Origin: an uncultured Dehalococcoidia bacterium
Lineage (GTDB): Bacteria > Chloroflexota > Dehalococcoidia > Lucifugimonadales > G958296245
Length of the DNA: 64,000 nt
Assembly (NCBI GenBank): GCA_958296245.1
Contig: OY282458.1
Coordinates: forward strand, 682,001-746,000
Direction: 5' to 3'
In this document: positions 42,662-51,177 of the stretch, in pieces
Numbering within the stretch: position 1 is the stretch's first letter
Layout of the letters: each line of letters starts with the position of its first letter
Translations under genes and position numbers: made by a program
The notes under the pieces: generated by a model
What the model was told of the DNA's origin: nothing
The model's database searches: none
The model's input: only the letters and a program-made list of their open reading frames with translations

Positions 42662-44437
42662 CTGGCTACTGAACTGAACATGCCGCAAATGGGTTACGAC
42701 ATGCGCGAAGGTACTGTTGTGCGGTGGCTCAAGGCTGAGGGTGACGAGGTGAAGGTTGGCGAGCCGATCGCCGAGATCGAGACGGACAAGGCCGTTGTCG
42801 AGTTTGAGTCCACGGCAACGGGAGTCTTGATCAAACTGCTGGTTTCGGAGGGGTCCTCTGTGCCCGTCGGCCAACCGATTGGCATTGTCGGCGTGGCAGA
42901 CGAGGAGACCCCGAAGACTGGGGGAGACGTAGACGAGGTCTCGGCTGAGGCGGAAGCGGAAACGGAAACGGCTCCGCCTCCCTCCGAGCACGTCCAGCCC
43001 CCGCCTGTACCAGAGGCGCCGCCCGCCGAGGCACAGGCCGTAAACGCTGGGGAAGTCCGCGCATCTCCCGTGGCGCGCCGCATCGCCGAAGAACGGAGAA
43101 TTGATCTCTCGCAGGTAACCGGCACGGGTCCCGGCGGCAGAATTACTAGGGACGACGTGCTGTCGTTCGAGCCCCCGGCCGCCGAGGTCGTGGAGGAGCC
43201 TGCCGCTGCCGAGGTTACGGAGGAGCCGCCCACTGCCGAGGTCGTGGAGGAGCCTGCCGCTGCCGAGGTTGTGGAGGAGTCTGCCGCTGCCGAGGTCGTG
43301 GAGGAGCCTGCCGCTGCTGAGGTCGTGGAGGAGGCGCCGGCTGCCGAGGTTACGGAGGAGCCGCCCACTGCTGAGGTCGTGGAGGAGCCGCCCGTCGCTG
43401 AGGTCGTGGAGGAGGCGCCGGCTGCCGAGGTCGTGGAGGAGGCGCCGGCTGCCGAGGTCGTGGAGGAGTCTCCCGCTGCCGAGGTTACGGAGGAGTCTCC
43501 CGCTGCCGAGGTTACGGAGGAGGAGCCTGCCGCTGCCGAGGTTGTGGAGGAGCCTGCCGCTGCTGAGGTCGTGGAGGAGCCTGCCGCTGCCGAGGTTACG
43601 GAGGAGGAGCCCGCTGCTGAGGTCGTGGAGGAGTCCGCCGCTGCCGAGGTTGTGGAGGAGTCCGCCGCTGCTGAGGTTGTGGAGGAGTCCGCCGCTGCTG
43701 AGGTTACGGAGGAGGAGCCGCCGGCCTCCGAGGCGCCTGAAGCGCCGTCGGGCGCCGAAACGGTCGTGTTGACCCGTATGAGGCAGCAGATCGCCCGCGT
43801 CACCGTGAAGAGCAAGACGGAGATCCCGCACTTCTACGTCTCCGCCGACATAGACATGACCGAGGCGATGGGCCTCCGAGCGCAGATCAACGAGCGGATG
43901 GAAAGTGAAGGGATCAAGATCAGCGTCAACGACCTCGTCGTCATGGCGTGCGCGTCGGCGCTGAAGAAGCACCCGAAGTTCAATTCCTACTTCCTAGACG
44001 ACGCGATCCAAGTGCAGGACCGGATAAACATCGGGATCGCCATCGCGGAGGAGGACGGGCTGATCATCCCGGCTGTCATGGACTGCGCTAGGAAGTCGTT
44101 GAGCGAGATCGCCGGCGCAGGCAAGGAGCTGATCAACCGCGCAAAGACCGGTACGCTTCGCCCTGAGGAGTACACTGGCGGAACGTTCACGGTGAGCAAT
44201 CTGGGGATGTACGACGTCGCCAGCTTCACGGCGATAATCCACCCTCCGCAGGCCGCCGTGCTGGCGGTGGGTAAGGTTGCTAAGCGCCCGGTCGTCCGCG
44301 GTGATGACATAGCTATCGCCCAGGTGATGACGGCGACCCTATCGGCGGACCACCGCGTGGCCGACGGCGCCGAGGGCGCTGATCTCCTCATCGAGATCAA
44401 GAAAGCTTTGGAGAATCCCTTCAGCTTCCTGGTGTGA
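42662..44437 (+). CDS. pdhC: Dihydrolipoamide acetyltransferase (E2) with long repeat linker
   Basis: The product carries acyl groups on lipoyl-Lys and passes them to CoA. Order: lipoyl domain (~7-90, Lys in IETDKAVVEFES), E3/E1-binding domain (~132-168, SPVARRIAEERRIDLSQVTGTGPGGRITRDDV), a ~190-residue linker of twenty AEV(V/T)EE units, and the catalytic domain (~365-591) ending with the HxxxDG motif in LSADHRVADGAEGADLL. GGAGGAGGTG is perfectly placed for a CTG at 42662 (translating as (M)ATELNMPQMG, the usual E2 start) but ~22 bases from the ATG at 42680, so I favour CTG. A short ORF (42642-42677) also overlaps the start. Confidence 0.94.
   Translation: MATELNMPQMGYDMREGTVVRWLKAEGDEVKVGEPIAEIETDKAVVEFESTATGVLIKLLVSEGSSVPVGQPIGIVGVADEETPKTGGDVDEVSAEAEAETETAPPPSEHVQPPPVPEAPPAEAQAVNAGEVRASPVARRIAEERRIDLSQVTGTGPGGRITRDDVLSFEPPAAEVVEEPAAAEVTEEPPTAEVVEEPAAAEVVEESAAAEVVEEPAAAEVVEEAPAAEVTEEPPTAEVVEEPPVAEVVEEAPAAEVVEEAPAAEVVEESPAAEVTEESPAAEVTEEEPAAAEVVEEPAAAEVVEEPAAAEVTEEEPAAEVVEESAAAEVVEESAAAEVVEESAAAEVTEEEPPASEAPEAPSGAETVVLTRMRQQIARVTVKSKTEIPHFYVSADIDMTEAMGLRAQINERMESEGIKISVNDLVVMACASALKKHPKFNSYFLDDAIQVQDRINIGIAIAEEDGLIIPAVMDCARKSLSEIAGAGKELINRAKTGTLRPEEYTGGTFTVSNLGMYDVASFTAIIHPPQAAVLAVGKVAKRPVVRGDDIAIAQVMTATLSADHRVADGAEGADLLIEIKKALENPFSFLV
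43184..43733 (+). repeat. 27-bp coding minisatellite in E2 linker
   Basis: Twenty units of about 27 bp encode AEVVEE or AEVTEE plus a three-residue spacer (PAA, SAA, APA, PPT, SPA). Units are close to identical at base level, so copy number is likely to vary by slippage or unequal exchange. The opposite strand is also open through the array because of its composition, giving a false Ser/Thr/Ala-rich frame. Confidence 0.92.
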
Positions 44438-44507
44438 CTGCCCCCAACTGCCTGCGGATGGAAGATAGGGCCTCGGCTGTCGGAGGATTGAACGCCCGGG
44501 CGCCGCG

Positions 44508-44951
44508 CTAGCGTCTGCGGCGCCCTTCGATAGCGTCCTTGAGGCCCTTCAACATCCGTTTGTCGAAGCGCTTCATTGCCCCCGCCACGAGGGGCGTCAT
44601 AAGCATCTTCCAGCCGTCAGCAACGACCTCGCATTCCATCTCCACCTTGGTCCCCGAACCATCTTCGGAGAAGGTGTAGCTGTAGGTCGTCAGATAGCCG
44701 CCCTTGTCGAACTCCGTGATGAACCTCCGCGGCGGGTCGAACTCCTTGACTTCTAGATCGACGTGGCCCGTACGCTCGGCGGCCTGGCGGGTCTCCCGGT
44801 AACGCGAGCCGGCGGCCATCGGCCCATCAGTCAGCATCTCTACAGCCACGACGCCCGGCAGCCATCGGGATGAGTTGCCGATGTCGGTTACGTAGTCGAA
44901 CACCGCTTGGGGTGAGAGCTTGATCTTCTCGCTGGTCTTGAATCCGGGCAT
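44508..44951 (-). CDS. SRPBCC (START/Bet v1-like) family protein
   Basis: The 147-residue product begins FKTSEKIKLSPQAVFDYVTDIGNSSRWLPGVVAVEML, the usual SRPBCC opening (AxxVFxxltDp..w..W), followed by the beta strands RYRETRQAAERTGHVDLEVKEFDPPRRF and TTYSYTFSEDGSGTKVEMECEV and the long C-terminal helix. It binds a hydrophobic ligand; the ligand is unknown. GGGAGGAT lies six bases before the ATG. It is convergent with the E2 gene. Confidence 0.85.
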   Translation of the reverse strand: MPGFKTSEKIKLSPQAVFDYVTDIGNSSRWLPGVVAVEMLTDGPMAAGSRYRETRQAAERTGHVDLEVKEFDPPRRFITEFDKGGYLTTYSYTFSEDGSGTKVEMECEVVADGWKMLMTPLVAGAMKRFDKRMLKGLKDAIEGRRRR

Positions 44952-45204
44952 ATTTCATCCTCCCTCTCGCCGCACACCCGAGATCCCATATGAGAAACGG
45001 GTCTGTCCCTGCTGGGACGCGGTGCCAGGTACTGCTATGCCATATCGTACACGACCGGTGTAGATAGGGTTAATCCACCCAATTCCCACTTGGATTTGCC
45101 TAGCGCAGCTAGTAGCGTAACAGTTAGGATGATGTCAGTCAGTGGTTCGAAGATACGGATCACTGCTGCGGAAGTCACCAGACCCGGAAGGAGAGGAGAC
45201 CAAA

Positions 45205-45798
45205 ATGGAGGGGATCTTTTTCGCATTGATCGGCGCGGCATTGTTCTCCCAGTCCTGGTACATGCTGGGTGTCTACTCAGAGGGCAGGACGGTAGGATTG
45301 TTCGTGGGTGGGATCGGACTGCTGGTCATCGGCGCAGTATTGCTGTCGCCGGCGTCCACACTCACCGATTCGGGATCAGCCTGGATGCTGCTTACCGGTG
45401 AGGGCACCAAGCCGTACGCCTGGCTGGCGCAGACCATGGTCATGAAGACCCTGATACTTGCATGGGGTCTGTATGCTGTGGGCGTAGCGGCCCATGGGCT
45501 GTGGGACTTCGATGAGAAAGCGATAGGCTTCTACAGCGTTTTCCTGACCGTCCTGAGTGGGATTGCGTTCATGTACTTCGCGGTGGAGTTGGAGCCGCTG
45601 TACGGAACGGCTGCGTGGCTCGGCATCTCAGCCGCGACCCTCTTCCTGACTGTGCTGGCCGCCATGATGTTCATCACCCTGTCGTTCACGTTCAACGTGA
45701 TGAGGGTTGTGACGGGCTGGTTCATACTCGTTGGCGGAAGCGTCGTGGCGATCATCGGCCTTCTCGTGCTATCCACTGCCATCTCATCTTTCAGCTAG
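45205..45798 (+). CDS. Polytopic membrane protein (possibly AmiS/UreI-like)
   Basis: The 197-residue product from ATG 45205 (AAGGAGAGGAG upstream) has about six hydrophobic segments: GIFFALIGAALFSQSWYMLGV, GLFVGGIGLLVIGAVLL, TLILAWGLYAVGVAAHG, GFYSVFLTVLSGIAFMYFAVE, WLGISAATLFLTVLAAMMF and VVTGWFILVGGSVVAIIGLLVL. Layout and size resemble the AmiS/UreI small amide/urea channel family, with a D/E-G-R segment after helix 1, but I cannot confirm this and no amidase or urease is nearby. An alternative is an unassigned integral membrane protein. Confidence 0.65.
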   Translation: MEGIFFALIGAALFSQSWYMLGVYSEGRTVGLFVGGIGLLVIGAVLLSPASTLTDSGSAWMLLTGEGTKPYAWLAQTMVMKTLILAWGLYAVGVAAHGLWDFDEKAIGFYSVFLTVLSGIAFMYFAVELEPLYGTAAWLGISAATLFLTVLAAMMFITLSFTFNVMRVVTGWFILVGGSVVAIIGLLVLSTAISSFS

Positions 45799-45844
45799 GC
45801 GCACGACCACTGGAAGACCAATTGACGAAGGGTGGGCTGGGCCT

Positions 45845-47821
45845 ATGAGCGAACAAAAGCTAACCGTAGAGGATATCCTCGCTCAGAGCGACCAGGAGGC
45901 GGGGCGTTTCTCCTGGGAAGGCACCTTTGCCGACTACCTGAGCATGGTCGTCGACACGCCGTCCATCTCACGGCTGTCTCACGCGACTGTGTACGAGGCG
46001 ATTGTGGAGTGCGGGACGGAGGCCGGGGCGGACGGCGAGGTGGTCTACGGCCTCTTCAAGGACAAGATATACGGCTTAGAGAGGGCGTTGCACAACATCG
46101 TGCAGTACTTCGAGGCCTCAGCCCGGCGCCTCGAATCCCGCCGGAGGATACTGCTGCTGCTGGGTCCGCCCGCCAGCGGCAAGTCTACGATCGTCGACCT
46201 CATCAAGCGGGCGCTTGAGGCGTACACCCGAACCGATCGGGGGGCGGTCTACGCGATTGCCGGCTGTCCGATGCAGGAGGACCCCCTCCACCTTTTACCG
46301 CACCGTCTCAGGCCCGCCCTGAGAGAGCAGTACGGCGTGTACATAGAAGGCGACCTCTGCCCGCGTTGCCGATACCTTCTCAGGGTCGGGCACGGAGGCA
46401 GGGTCTCGGACGTGCCGGTAACGCGCGTGACCTTTTCCGAGCATGAGGCGATAGGAATCGGCTACTACGTGGCCACCAACCCGCGCCCCGACGCGTCTAT
46501 GCTGGTGGGCAGCGTGGATACGGCGCAGCTTCAGGGCGACCGCGCCGAAGTTGCAGGGAAGGCCTTCAGACTGGACGGGGAGTTCAACGTCGCCAATCGC
46601 GGGATCATGGAGTTCGTTGAGATATTCAAGGCCGACCCCCACCTTCTGACCACACTTCTGGGGCTGGCGCAAGAGCTTGTCATAAAGATGGACAAATTCG
46701 GCTCGGTCTATGCCGACGAGGCGATCGTAGGCCACTCGAACGAAGGCGACTTCGCGGCGTTTGCCGCGGACGAACGCTCCGAAGCGCTCAAGGACAGGAT
46801 CATCGCTGCCCAGATACCCTACAATCTCAGGGTTAGCGACGAGGTCCGCATATACGGGGACATGATAAGAAGTTCCACGTTGCAGAGCGTCCACGTCGCC
46901 CCTCTGACCCTGCGCGTAGGCGGCACGTTCTCCGTCCTCTCCCGGCTCGACCCGCCGTCCCGGCAGGGCATGAGCGTGATGGACAAGCTTCATCTGTACG
47001 ATGGGGAGAGGGTGCATCCATATTCTCGACAGGACCTCGTCGAGATGCAGCGCCACCACCTTAACGAGGGGATGTCCGGCATATCGCCGAGATACGTCAT
47101 GAACCGGCTGGGCGCCGTTGCCAGTAAGCCCGGCGTCTCCTGCATCACCCCATTGGCGGCGCTCGACAGCCTGTGGCAGGGTCTCGATCAGAACGTGAGC
47201 CTTGGGAAGATCGACGTACCAACGTACGTCTCCATGGTGTCGGAGACCGTGCGGGAGTACGGCATCTTGGCGGTAAAAGAGGTCCAGAGGGCATATGACG
47301 AGTCGTTCGAGGACGCGGCCAACAGGTTGCTGAACGACTACGTAGGAAATGTTGCGTCCTACCTGTCGGGGTCCCACGGGGCCGATAGGGATGTAGAGCG
47401 AGACATGAGGGAGCTGGAGCGGGCGATCAACATTGCCGAGCGAAGCAAGGACGCGTTCCGGACGGAGATACACCGGCTTGCGGTTCGGCGCAAGGAGGAA
47501 GGGTCCGCTCTCGTCTATTCGACGGAATCTCGGTTGCGCACGGCGATTGAATCGAGACTATTCGTGCCCCGCCACAAGCTTGATCGCGACCTGACGGAGC
47601 CGCGCTTTGCCCGGCAGAAGGCCCTGTGGGCCCAGAGACGGGCCTCGATCACCGAGCGCCTGAAGAACCGCTACGGCTACTGCTCCGTCTGCGCGTGCGA
47701 TCTGCTCGATTACGCAACGCACGTGCTCAAGGGCAATCCAGTCATGAAAGCGCCCAAGAACGAGGGGATAGAGTGGCAGTGGCCCTTGGATAGAGCCGAG
47801 CCGGACGCCTCGGTAAGCTGA
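45845..47821 (+). CDS. prkA: PrkA family serine protein kinase
   Basis: The 658-residue product has the PrkA AAA domain (SRRRILLLLGPPASGKSTIVDLIKRAL, Walker A; CPMQEDPLHLLP, a PrkA signature), ANRGIMEFVEIFKADPHLLTTLLGLAQE, and the C-terminal kinase-like domain (ISPRYVMNRLGAV, REYGILAVKEVQRAYDESFEDAANRLLNDYVGNV). ATG 45845 matches the family start. PrkA is involved in stress/sporulation signalling, and AAA-driven protease activity has also been reported. Its usual partners YeaH/YhbH and SpoVR are not adjacent here. Confidence 0.93.
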   Translation: MSEQKLTVEDILAQSDQEAGRFSWEGTFADYLSMVVDTPSISRLSHATVYEAIVECGTEAGADGEVVYGLFKDKIYGLERALHNIVQYFEASARRLESRRRILLLLGPPASGKSTIVDLIKRALEAYTRTDRGAVYAIAGCPMQEDPLHLLPHRLRPALREQYGVYIEGDLCPRCRYLLRVGHGGRVSDVPVTRVTFSEHEAIGIGYYVATNPRPDASMLVGSVDTAQLQGDRAEVAGKAFRLDGEFNVANRGIMEFVEIFKADPHLLTTLLGLAQELVIKMDKFGSVYADEAIVGHSNEGDFAAFAADERSEALKDRIIAAQIPYNLRVSDEVRIYGDMIRSSTLQSVHVAPLTLRVGGTFSVLSRLDPPSRQGMSVMDKLHLYDGERVHPYSRQDLVEMQRHHLNEGMSGISPRYVMNRLGAVASKPGVSCITPLAALDSLWQGLDQNVSLGKIDVPTYVSMVSETVREYGILAVKEVQRAYDESFEDAANRLLNDYVGNVASYLSGSHGADRDVERDMRELERAINIAERSKDAFRTEIHRLAVRRKEEGSALVYSTESRLRTAIESRLFVPRHKLDRDLTEPRFARQKALWAQRRASITERLKNRYGYCSVCACDLLDYATHVLKGNPVMKAPKNEGIEWQWPLDRAEPDASVS

Positions 47822-48385
47822 TTACCCGCAAGGGCTTTCGATGCCGGGCGGCATCCCGTAGATTCTTACCGGGCTCCCCACTGCGACCCCGTATTCGTCC
47901 GCCTCTCCGGCGTTGATCTCGAAGTTGTAGGCCGCTGGCGCCCCGGACGAGTAGGTGGGAAGCTCCGCCTGTTCCGTACCGAGGGCCGGTACGGGCACAT
48001 TCGCCGTGACGTCCACGACTGTGCAATCTTCCCCGATCCAGACGAAATCCAACGGGAATCGCATCTCATTCATCCAGAAGCTCGACGCTATCGAGTCCTC
48101 GAATACGAAGAGCATTCCCGTCTTGGGTGTTAGGCTGTCGCGGCCTGAGAGGCCTCTCGCCCTGTGGGCGGGGCTGACAGCCAGTTCCGCCTCGAACCTC
48201 ACGCCGCCGATAACCACCCCGGCCTTGGCTAGTGCGTCGGTCTCCGTGGATGGGGTTGGTGCTGCCGCGCTGAGGGGGACCGGTGTTGGGGCCGCGGTCG
48301 GGATTGCGGGGAGGGCTGCCCACTCCCGATCGGTTGAGGGCCTGCACCCGAGGGCTACGAGGCAGAGCGTGAGCAAGAGGAGCAT
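47822..48385 (-). CDS. DUF192 lipoprotein
   Basis: The 187-residue product starts MLLLLTLCLVALGC, a lipobox signal peptide, followed by an Ala/Pro/Thr linker. It then has the DUF192 domain: VEAELAVSPAHRARGLSGRDSLTPKTGMLFVFEDSIASSFWMNEMRFPLDFVWIGEDCTVVDVTANVPVP with the typical SFWMxxMxxPLDxxWI core. DUF192 proteins are secreted, of unknown role. ATG 48385 lies 19 bp past the mutS2 stop; a longer frame would overlap mutS2. It abuts prkA tail to tail (stops touch). Confidence 0.9.
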   Translation of the reverse strand: MLLLLTLCLVALGCRPSTDREWAALPAIPTAAPTPVPLSAAAPTPSTETDALAKAGVVIGGVRFEAELAVSPAHRARGLSGRDSLTPKTGMLFVFEDSIASSFWMNEMRFPLDFVWIGEDCTVVDVTANVPVPALGTEQAELPTYSSGAPAAYNFEINAGEADEYGVAVGSPVRIYGMPPGIESPCG

Positions 48386-48404
48386 GAGCCGGCTCGCGAC
48401 AGGG

Positions 48405-50828
48405 TCAGGCAAGCTCGACAACCGTAACCCCTTCGCCTCCTTCTCCTTGTTCGCCCGGCCGGAAGGACTTGGCCGTGGCGTGACGCTCCAGCAAATCCCT
48501 GATGGCCATGCGCAACGCCCCGGTCCCACGTCCGTGGACAATGCGCGCTGAGCCGATTCCGTTCATCAGCGCCTGATCCAAGAAGCCCTCCACCTTGTCC
48601 AGCGCCTCCTGTACCCGCATTCCGCGGACATGAAGTTCGACTGAGGGCAGAAGGGGTTGCAGGTCGTAGCTCACCCTGATCGCAGGCTCATCGCTACGGA
48701 CGGGATCCTGAGATGGGCCGATCCGGTGGGTGTCCAACCGTAGGCGGACGTCTCCGGCCGTGACCTCGACCTGCCCGCTGTGGTCCGGAGCCGAGGTCAC
48801 GACGCCCTCGACGTTGAGTCCCTTCACGACGACCCGGTCCCCTACGGCCAAAGGACCTTCCTCTTCCTGCACAGGCGTTATCGGGATGGCCTCCTCGACC
48901 TTGCGCAAGTCCTCTCTAGCTGCCTCCAACTCCGCGCCGGCCTCGGGAGCCCTGCCCGGCGGGGCGTTCCATGACAGTGTCGACTCGACGCGGCGAAGCT
49001 TGCGCCGGACGCCGTCGAACCGTGCGGACATCTCCTTGCTCAGGCTGTGGAGGATATCCTCGCGGCGCAGGAGCAGCTCATGGAGTTCGTCGTCCAGCCG
49101 GGCTCTAGCCCTCTCCGCATCGGCACTGGCGCGGGACGCCTCGTCCAGTAGGCGCTTGAGCTGCTCGCGCTCGCGGTGTAGGTCGCCCAGCCAGTCCTCG
49201 AAACTAAGGTGGCGCGGCTCCATGAGTCCCCGGGCCTCTGCCAGGATGCCTTGCGGAAGTCCAAGCCGGGCGGCGACGGACATGGCATAGCTGCGCCCGG
49301 GGACCCCTGCGGTGAGGCTGTAGGTGGGTGTAAGGGTCGACGGGTCCAGGTCGACGCTGGCATTCATCATGCCCAGGGCCCCGGCTGCATAGAGGGCAAC
49401 CGACCTGTGGTGAGTCGTCGCCACCGACGTCACACCCCTTGCAGCCAGACGGCTCAGGATCGCCTTTGCCAACGCGGCCCCCTCTTCAGGGTCCGTGCTG
49501 GCGCCGAGTTCGTCCAGGAGCACCAGCGAGCGCCCGGTGGATTCGCTCAGGATGCCGATCACGTTTTGGACGCGGGCCCCAAAGGTGGAGACGGAACCCT
49601 GGACGCTCTGTTCGTCTCCCACGTCTGCGAAGATCCCGTCGAAGACGGGAAGGCTACTGCCCTCTCCCACGGGCGCCATGAGTCCGGATTGCTGCATGAC
49701 AGCCGCAAGGCCCACTGTCTTCATGGCGACTGTCTTGCCTCCCATGTTCGGGCCCGTGATGACCAGGATTGGGCGCTCGGGGTCAATGTTCACGTCGATG
49801 GGCGTCACCTCGCCGGCGAGGAGCGGGTGTCTGGCTCGCAGGAGGCGTACGACCGGCTGCCCGCTCTCCGAATCCACCGGCGGCAGCGCATTGGCGCCCC
49901 TGATGGAGATGCTGTACCTGGCGCGCGCCATGATGAAGTCGATGCGCGCCGTAATATCCGCGCCCCGGGCGACGTCGGGCTCGGCGTTGCCGACCAGCGC
50001 CGACAACTCCCGCAGGATACGCGCGATCTCCTCTTCCGCCTCCAGCGCCCGCTCCCGCCATGCGTTGCACAGGTCCACGGTGGTCAGAGGCTCGACGAAC
50101 AACGTGGCGCGGGAGTTGGAGAAATCATGAACGACGCCGGGTATCCGGCCTCTCATCTCGGCCTTGACCTGTAATGTCAGCCTGCCGCCTCTTACGGAGA
50201 CGACCTTGTCCTGCAACGCCTCATTCCCAAGGGTGGAATGGATGAGAGCGTTCAGCGTCTCGAACGCGTGCGCGTAGGCCCGCCTGGAGCGGCGTCTGAG
50301 CTCGCCCAGCACAGGGCTGGCGTTATCGACCACCTCGCCCCTGATGCCTATCGACGACGTGATGCGGCGCGCTATTCGGGTGAGGTCGGGGATGCCGCCG
50401 GCCATGGCGGCCAGTCCGGGGGCAACGTCGCCGGCTGCCCCAAAGGCGCTCCGGGCCTTTGCCAAGACCTCCATGAAGGCCGCAGCCGATTGAAGCTCGG
50501 CGCCTGTGAGAACGCCTTCGAGGGCGGCTCTCTGGGCGAGGGGCAGGGGGTCCTCGGCAGCGGAGAGGTCCACGTCGGGGTGTTGCTCCAAGAACGCCAT
50601 CCCCTCGGCCGTCTCAGCCATCATGGCCCGCGCCGCGCTCGCGCTATAGCTTGGCGACATCTCAGAGGCCCACGACTTCGCCGTCGGGAACGCCGCCATG
50701 TCAGCGACCCGCGCCCTGACGGCGGGGAAGTCGAGCGCCTCCAACGACTTCGCCCTCAGGTCTAGCGCGCCGGGATCCGCTCGCACCGCGGGGCCGCTCG
50801 GCGCGCCCTGTCTAGTGGCTTCGGCCAT
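48405..50828 (-). CDS. mutS2: MutS2 endonuclease / DNA mismatch repair-like ATPase
   Basis: The 807-residue product has the MutS core and ATPase (LVITGPNMGGKTVAMKTVGLAAVMQQSG Walker A, DEQSVQGSVSTFGARVQNVIGIL, LVLLDELGASTDPEEGAALA Walker B), a coiled coil, and a C-terminal Smr nuclease domain (SVELHVRGMRVQEALDKVEGFLDQALMNGIGSARIVHGRGTGALR). MutS2 suppresses recombination and, in some bacteria, rescues collided ribosomes. Length is normal. The DUF192 gene follows on the same strand. Confidence 0.96.
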   Translation of the reverse strand: MAEATRQGAPSGPAVRADPGALDLRAKSLEALDFPAVRARVADMAAFPTAKSWASEMSPSYSASAARAMMAETAEGMAFLEQHPDVDLSAAEDPLPLAQRAALEGVLTGAELQSAAAFMEVLAKARSAFGAAGDVAPGLAAMAGGIPDLTRIARRITSSIGIRGEVVDNASPVLGELRRRSRRAYAHAFETLNALIHSTLGNEALQDKVVSVRGGRLTLQVKAEMRGRIPGVVHDFSNSRATLFVEPLTTVDLCNAWRERALEAEEEIARILRELSALVGNAEPDVARGADITARIDFIMARARYSISIRGANALPPVDSESGQPVVRLLRARHPLLAGEVTPIDVNIDPERPILVITGPNMGGKTVAMKTVGLAAVMQQSGLMAPVGEGSSLPVFDGIFADVGDEQSVQGSVSTFGARVQNVIGILSESTGRSLVLLDELGASTDPEEGAALAKAILSRLAARGVTSVATTHHRSVALYAAGALGMMNASVDLDPSTLTPTYSLTAGVPGRSYAMSVAARLGLPQGILAEARGLMEPRHLSFEDWLGDLHREREQLKRLLDEASRASADAERARARLDDELHELLLRREDILHSLSKEMSARFDGVRRKLRRVESTLSWNAPPGRAPEAGAELEAAREDLRKVEEAIPITPVQEEEGPLAVGDRVVVKGLNVEGVVTSAPDHSGQVEVTAGDVRLRLDTHRIGPSQDPVRSDEPAIRVSYDLQPLLPSVELHVRGMRVQEALDKVEGFLDQALMNGIGSARIVHGRGTGALRMAIRDLLERHATAKSFRPGEQGEGGEGVTVVELA

Positions 50829-50857
50829 GACGATGAGATTCTATCAGGAGTTAGCTG

Positions 50858-51089
50858 GAACTGTTCAGACTCTGTGAGACCCGGCGCAGGCCGGAATCTT
50901 AAGGGTGGTGCGGGCGAGACGCCCGCGCTCCCAGGAGGCGCCTATAATCTGGGACAGACTCCTCACTTCTGGCAGGGGGTCTGAGGGCTGCGCCCCCAGT
51001 TGCCAAGGGGCGGTCGGGTGGGATCAAAGACGTCTGCTTTATCGGGGCTGCGCCAGTCGAGAAGACCTCACGAAGCCTGAACGGGTTAC
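50858..51089. mobile_element. MITE-like element, copy A (232 bp)
   Basis: The ends are imperfect inverted repeats of ~25 bp: left GAACTGTTCAGAC..., and the right end read in reverse is GTAACCCGTTCAGGC.... Flanks show an imperfect 8-bp direct repeat, GTTAGCTG (50850-50857) and GTTGGCTG (51090-51097). No coding capacity. The interior carries the GCGGGCGAGACGCCCGCGCT palindrome and GATCAAAGACGTCTGC block shared with other copies. It fills most of the 349-bp gap between mutS2 and thrB. Confidence 0.8.
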
Positions 51090-51177
51090 GTTGGCTGACG
51101 GAGCCGGGGCAGCCCGGGCCGTCTCGTGCTATTATACGAATCACCCATCCAACCGTTCCGACCCCATACACTCCGCC

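Noticed and set aside
42632-43972. Long minus-strand open frames (446 and 373 residues) opposite the E2 gene
   Set aside because: They are Leu/Ser-rich mirror images of the Ala/Glu/Val repeat array, open only because of composition, with no domain and antisense to a clear E2.
45205-45798. Firm AmiS/UreI assignment
   Set aside because: Topology is compatible, but no decisive motif and no amidase/urease context; kept only as a possibility.
50905-51177. N-terminal extension of homoserine kinase through 50905
   Set aside because: The extension lies in the MITE-like element and has no similarity to the family; the GHMP-kinase start is at 51178.
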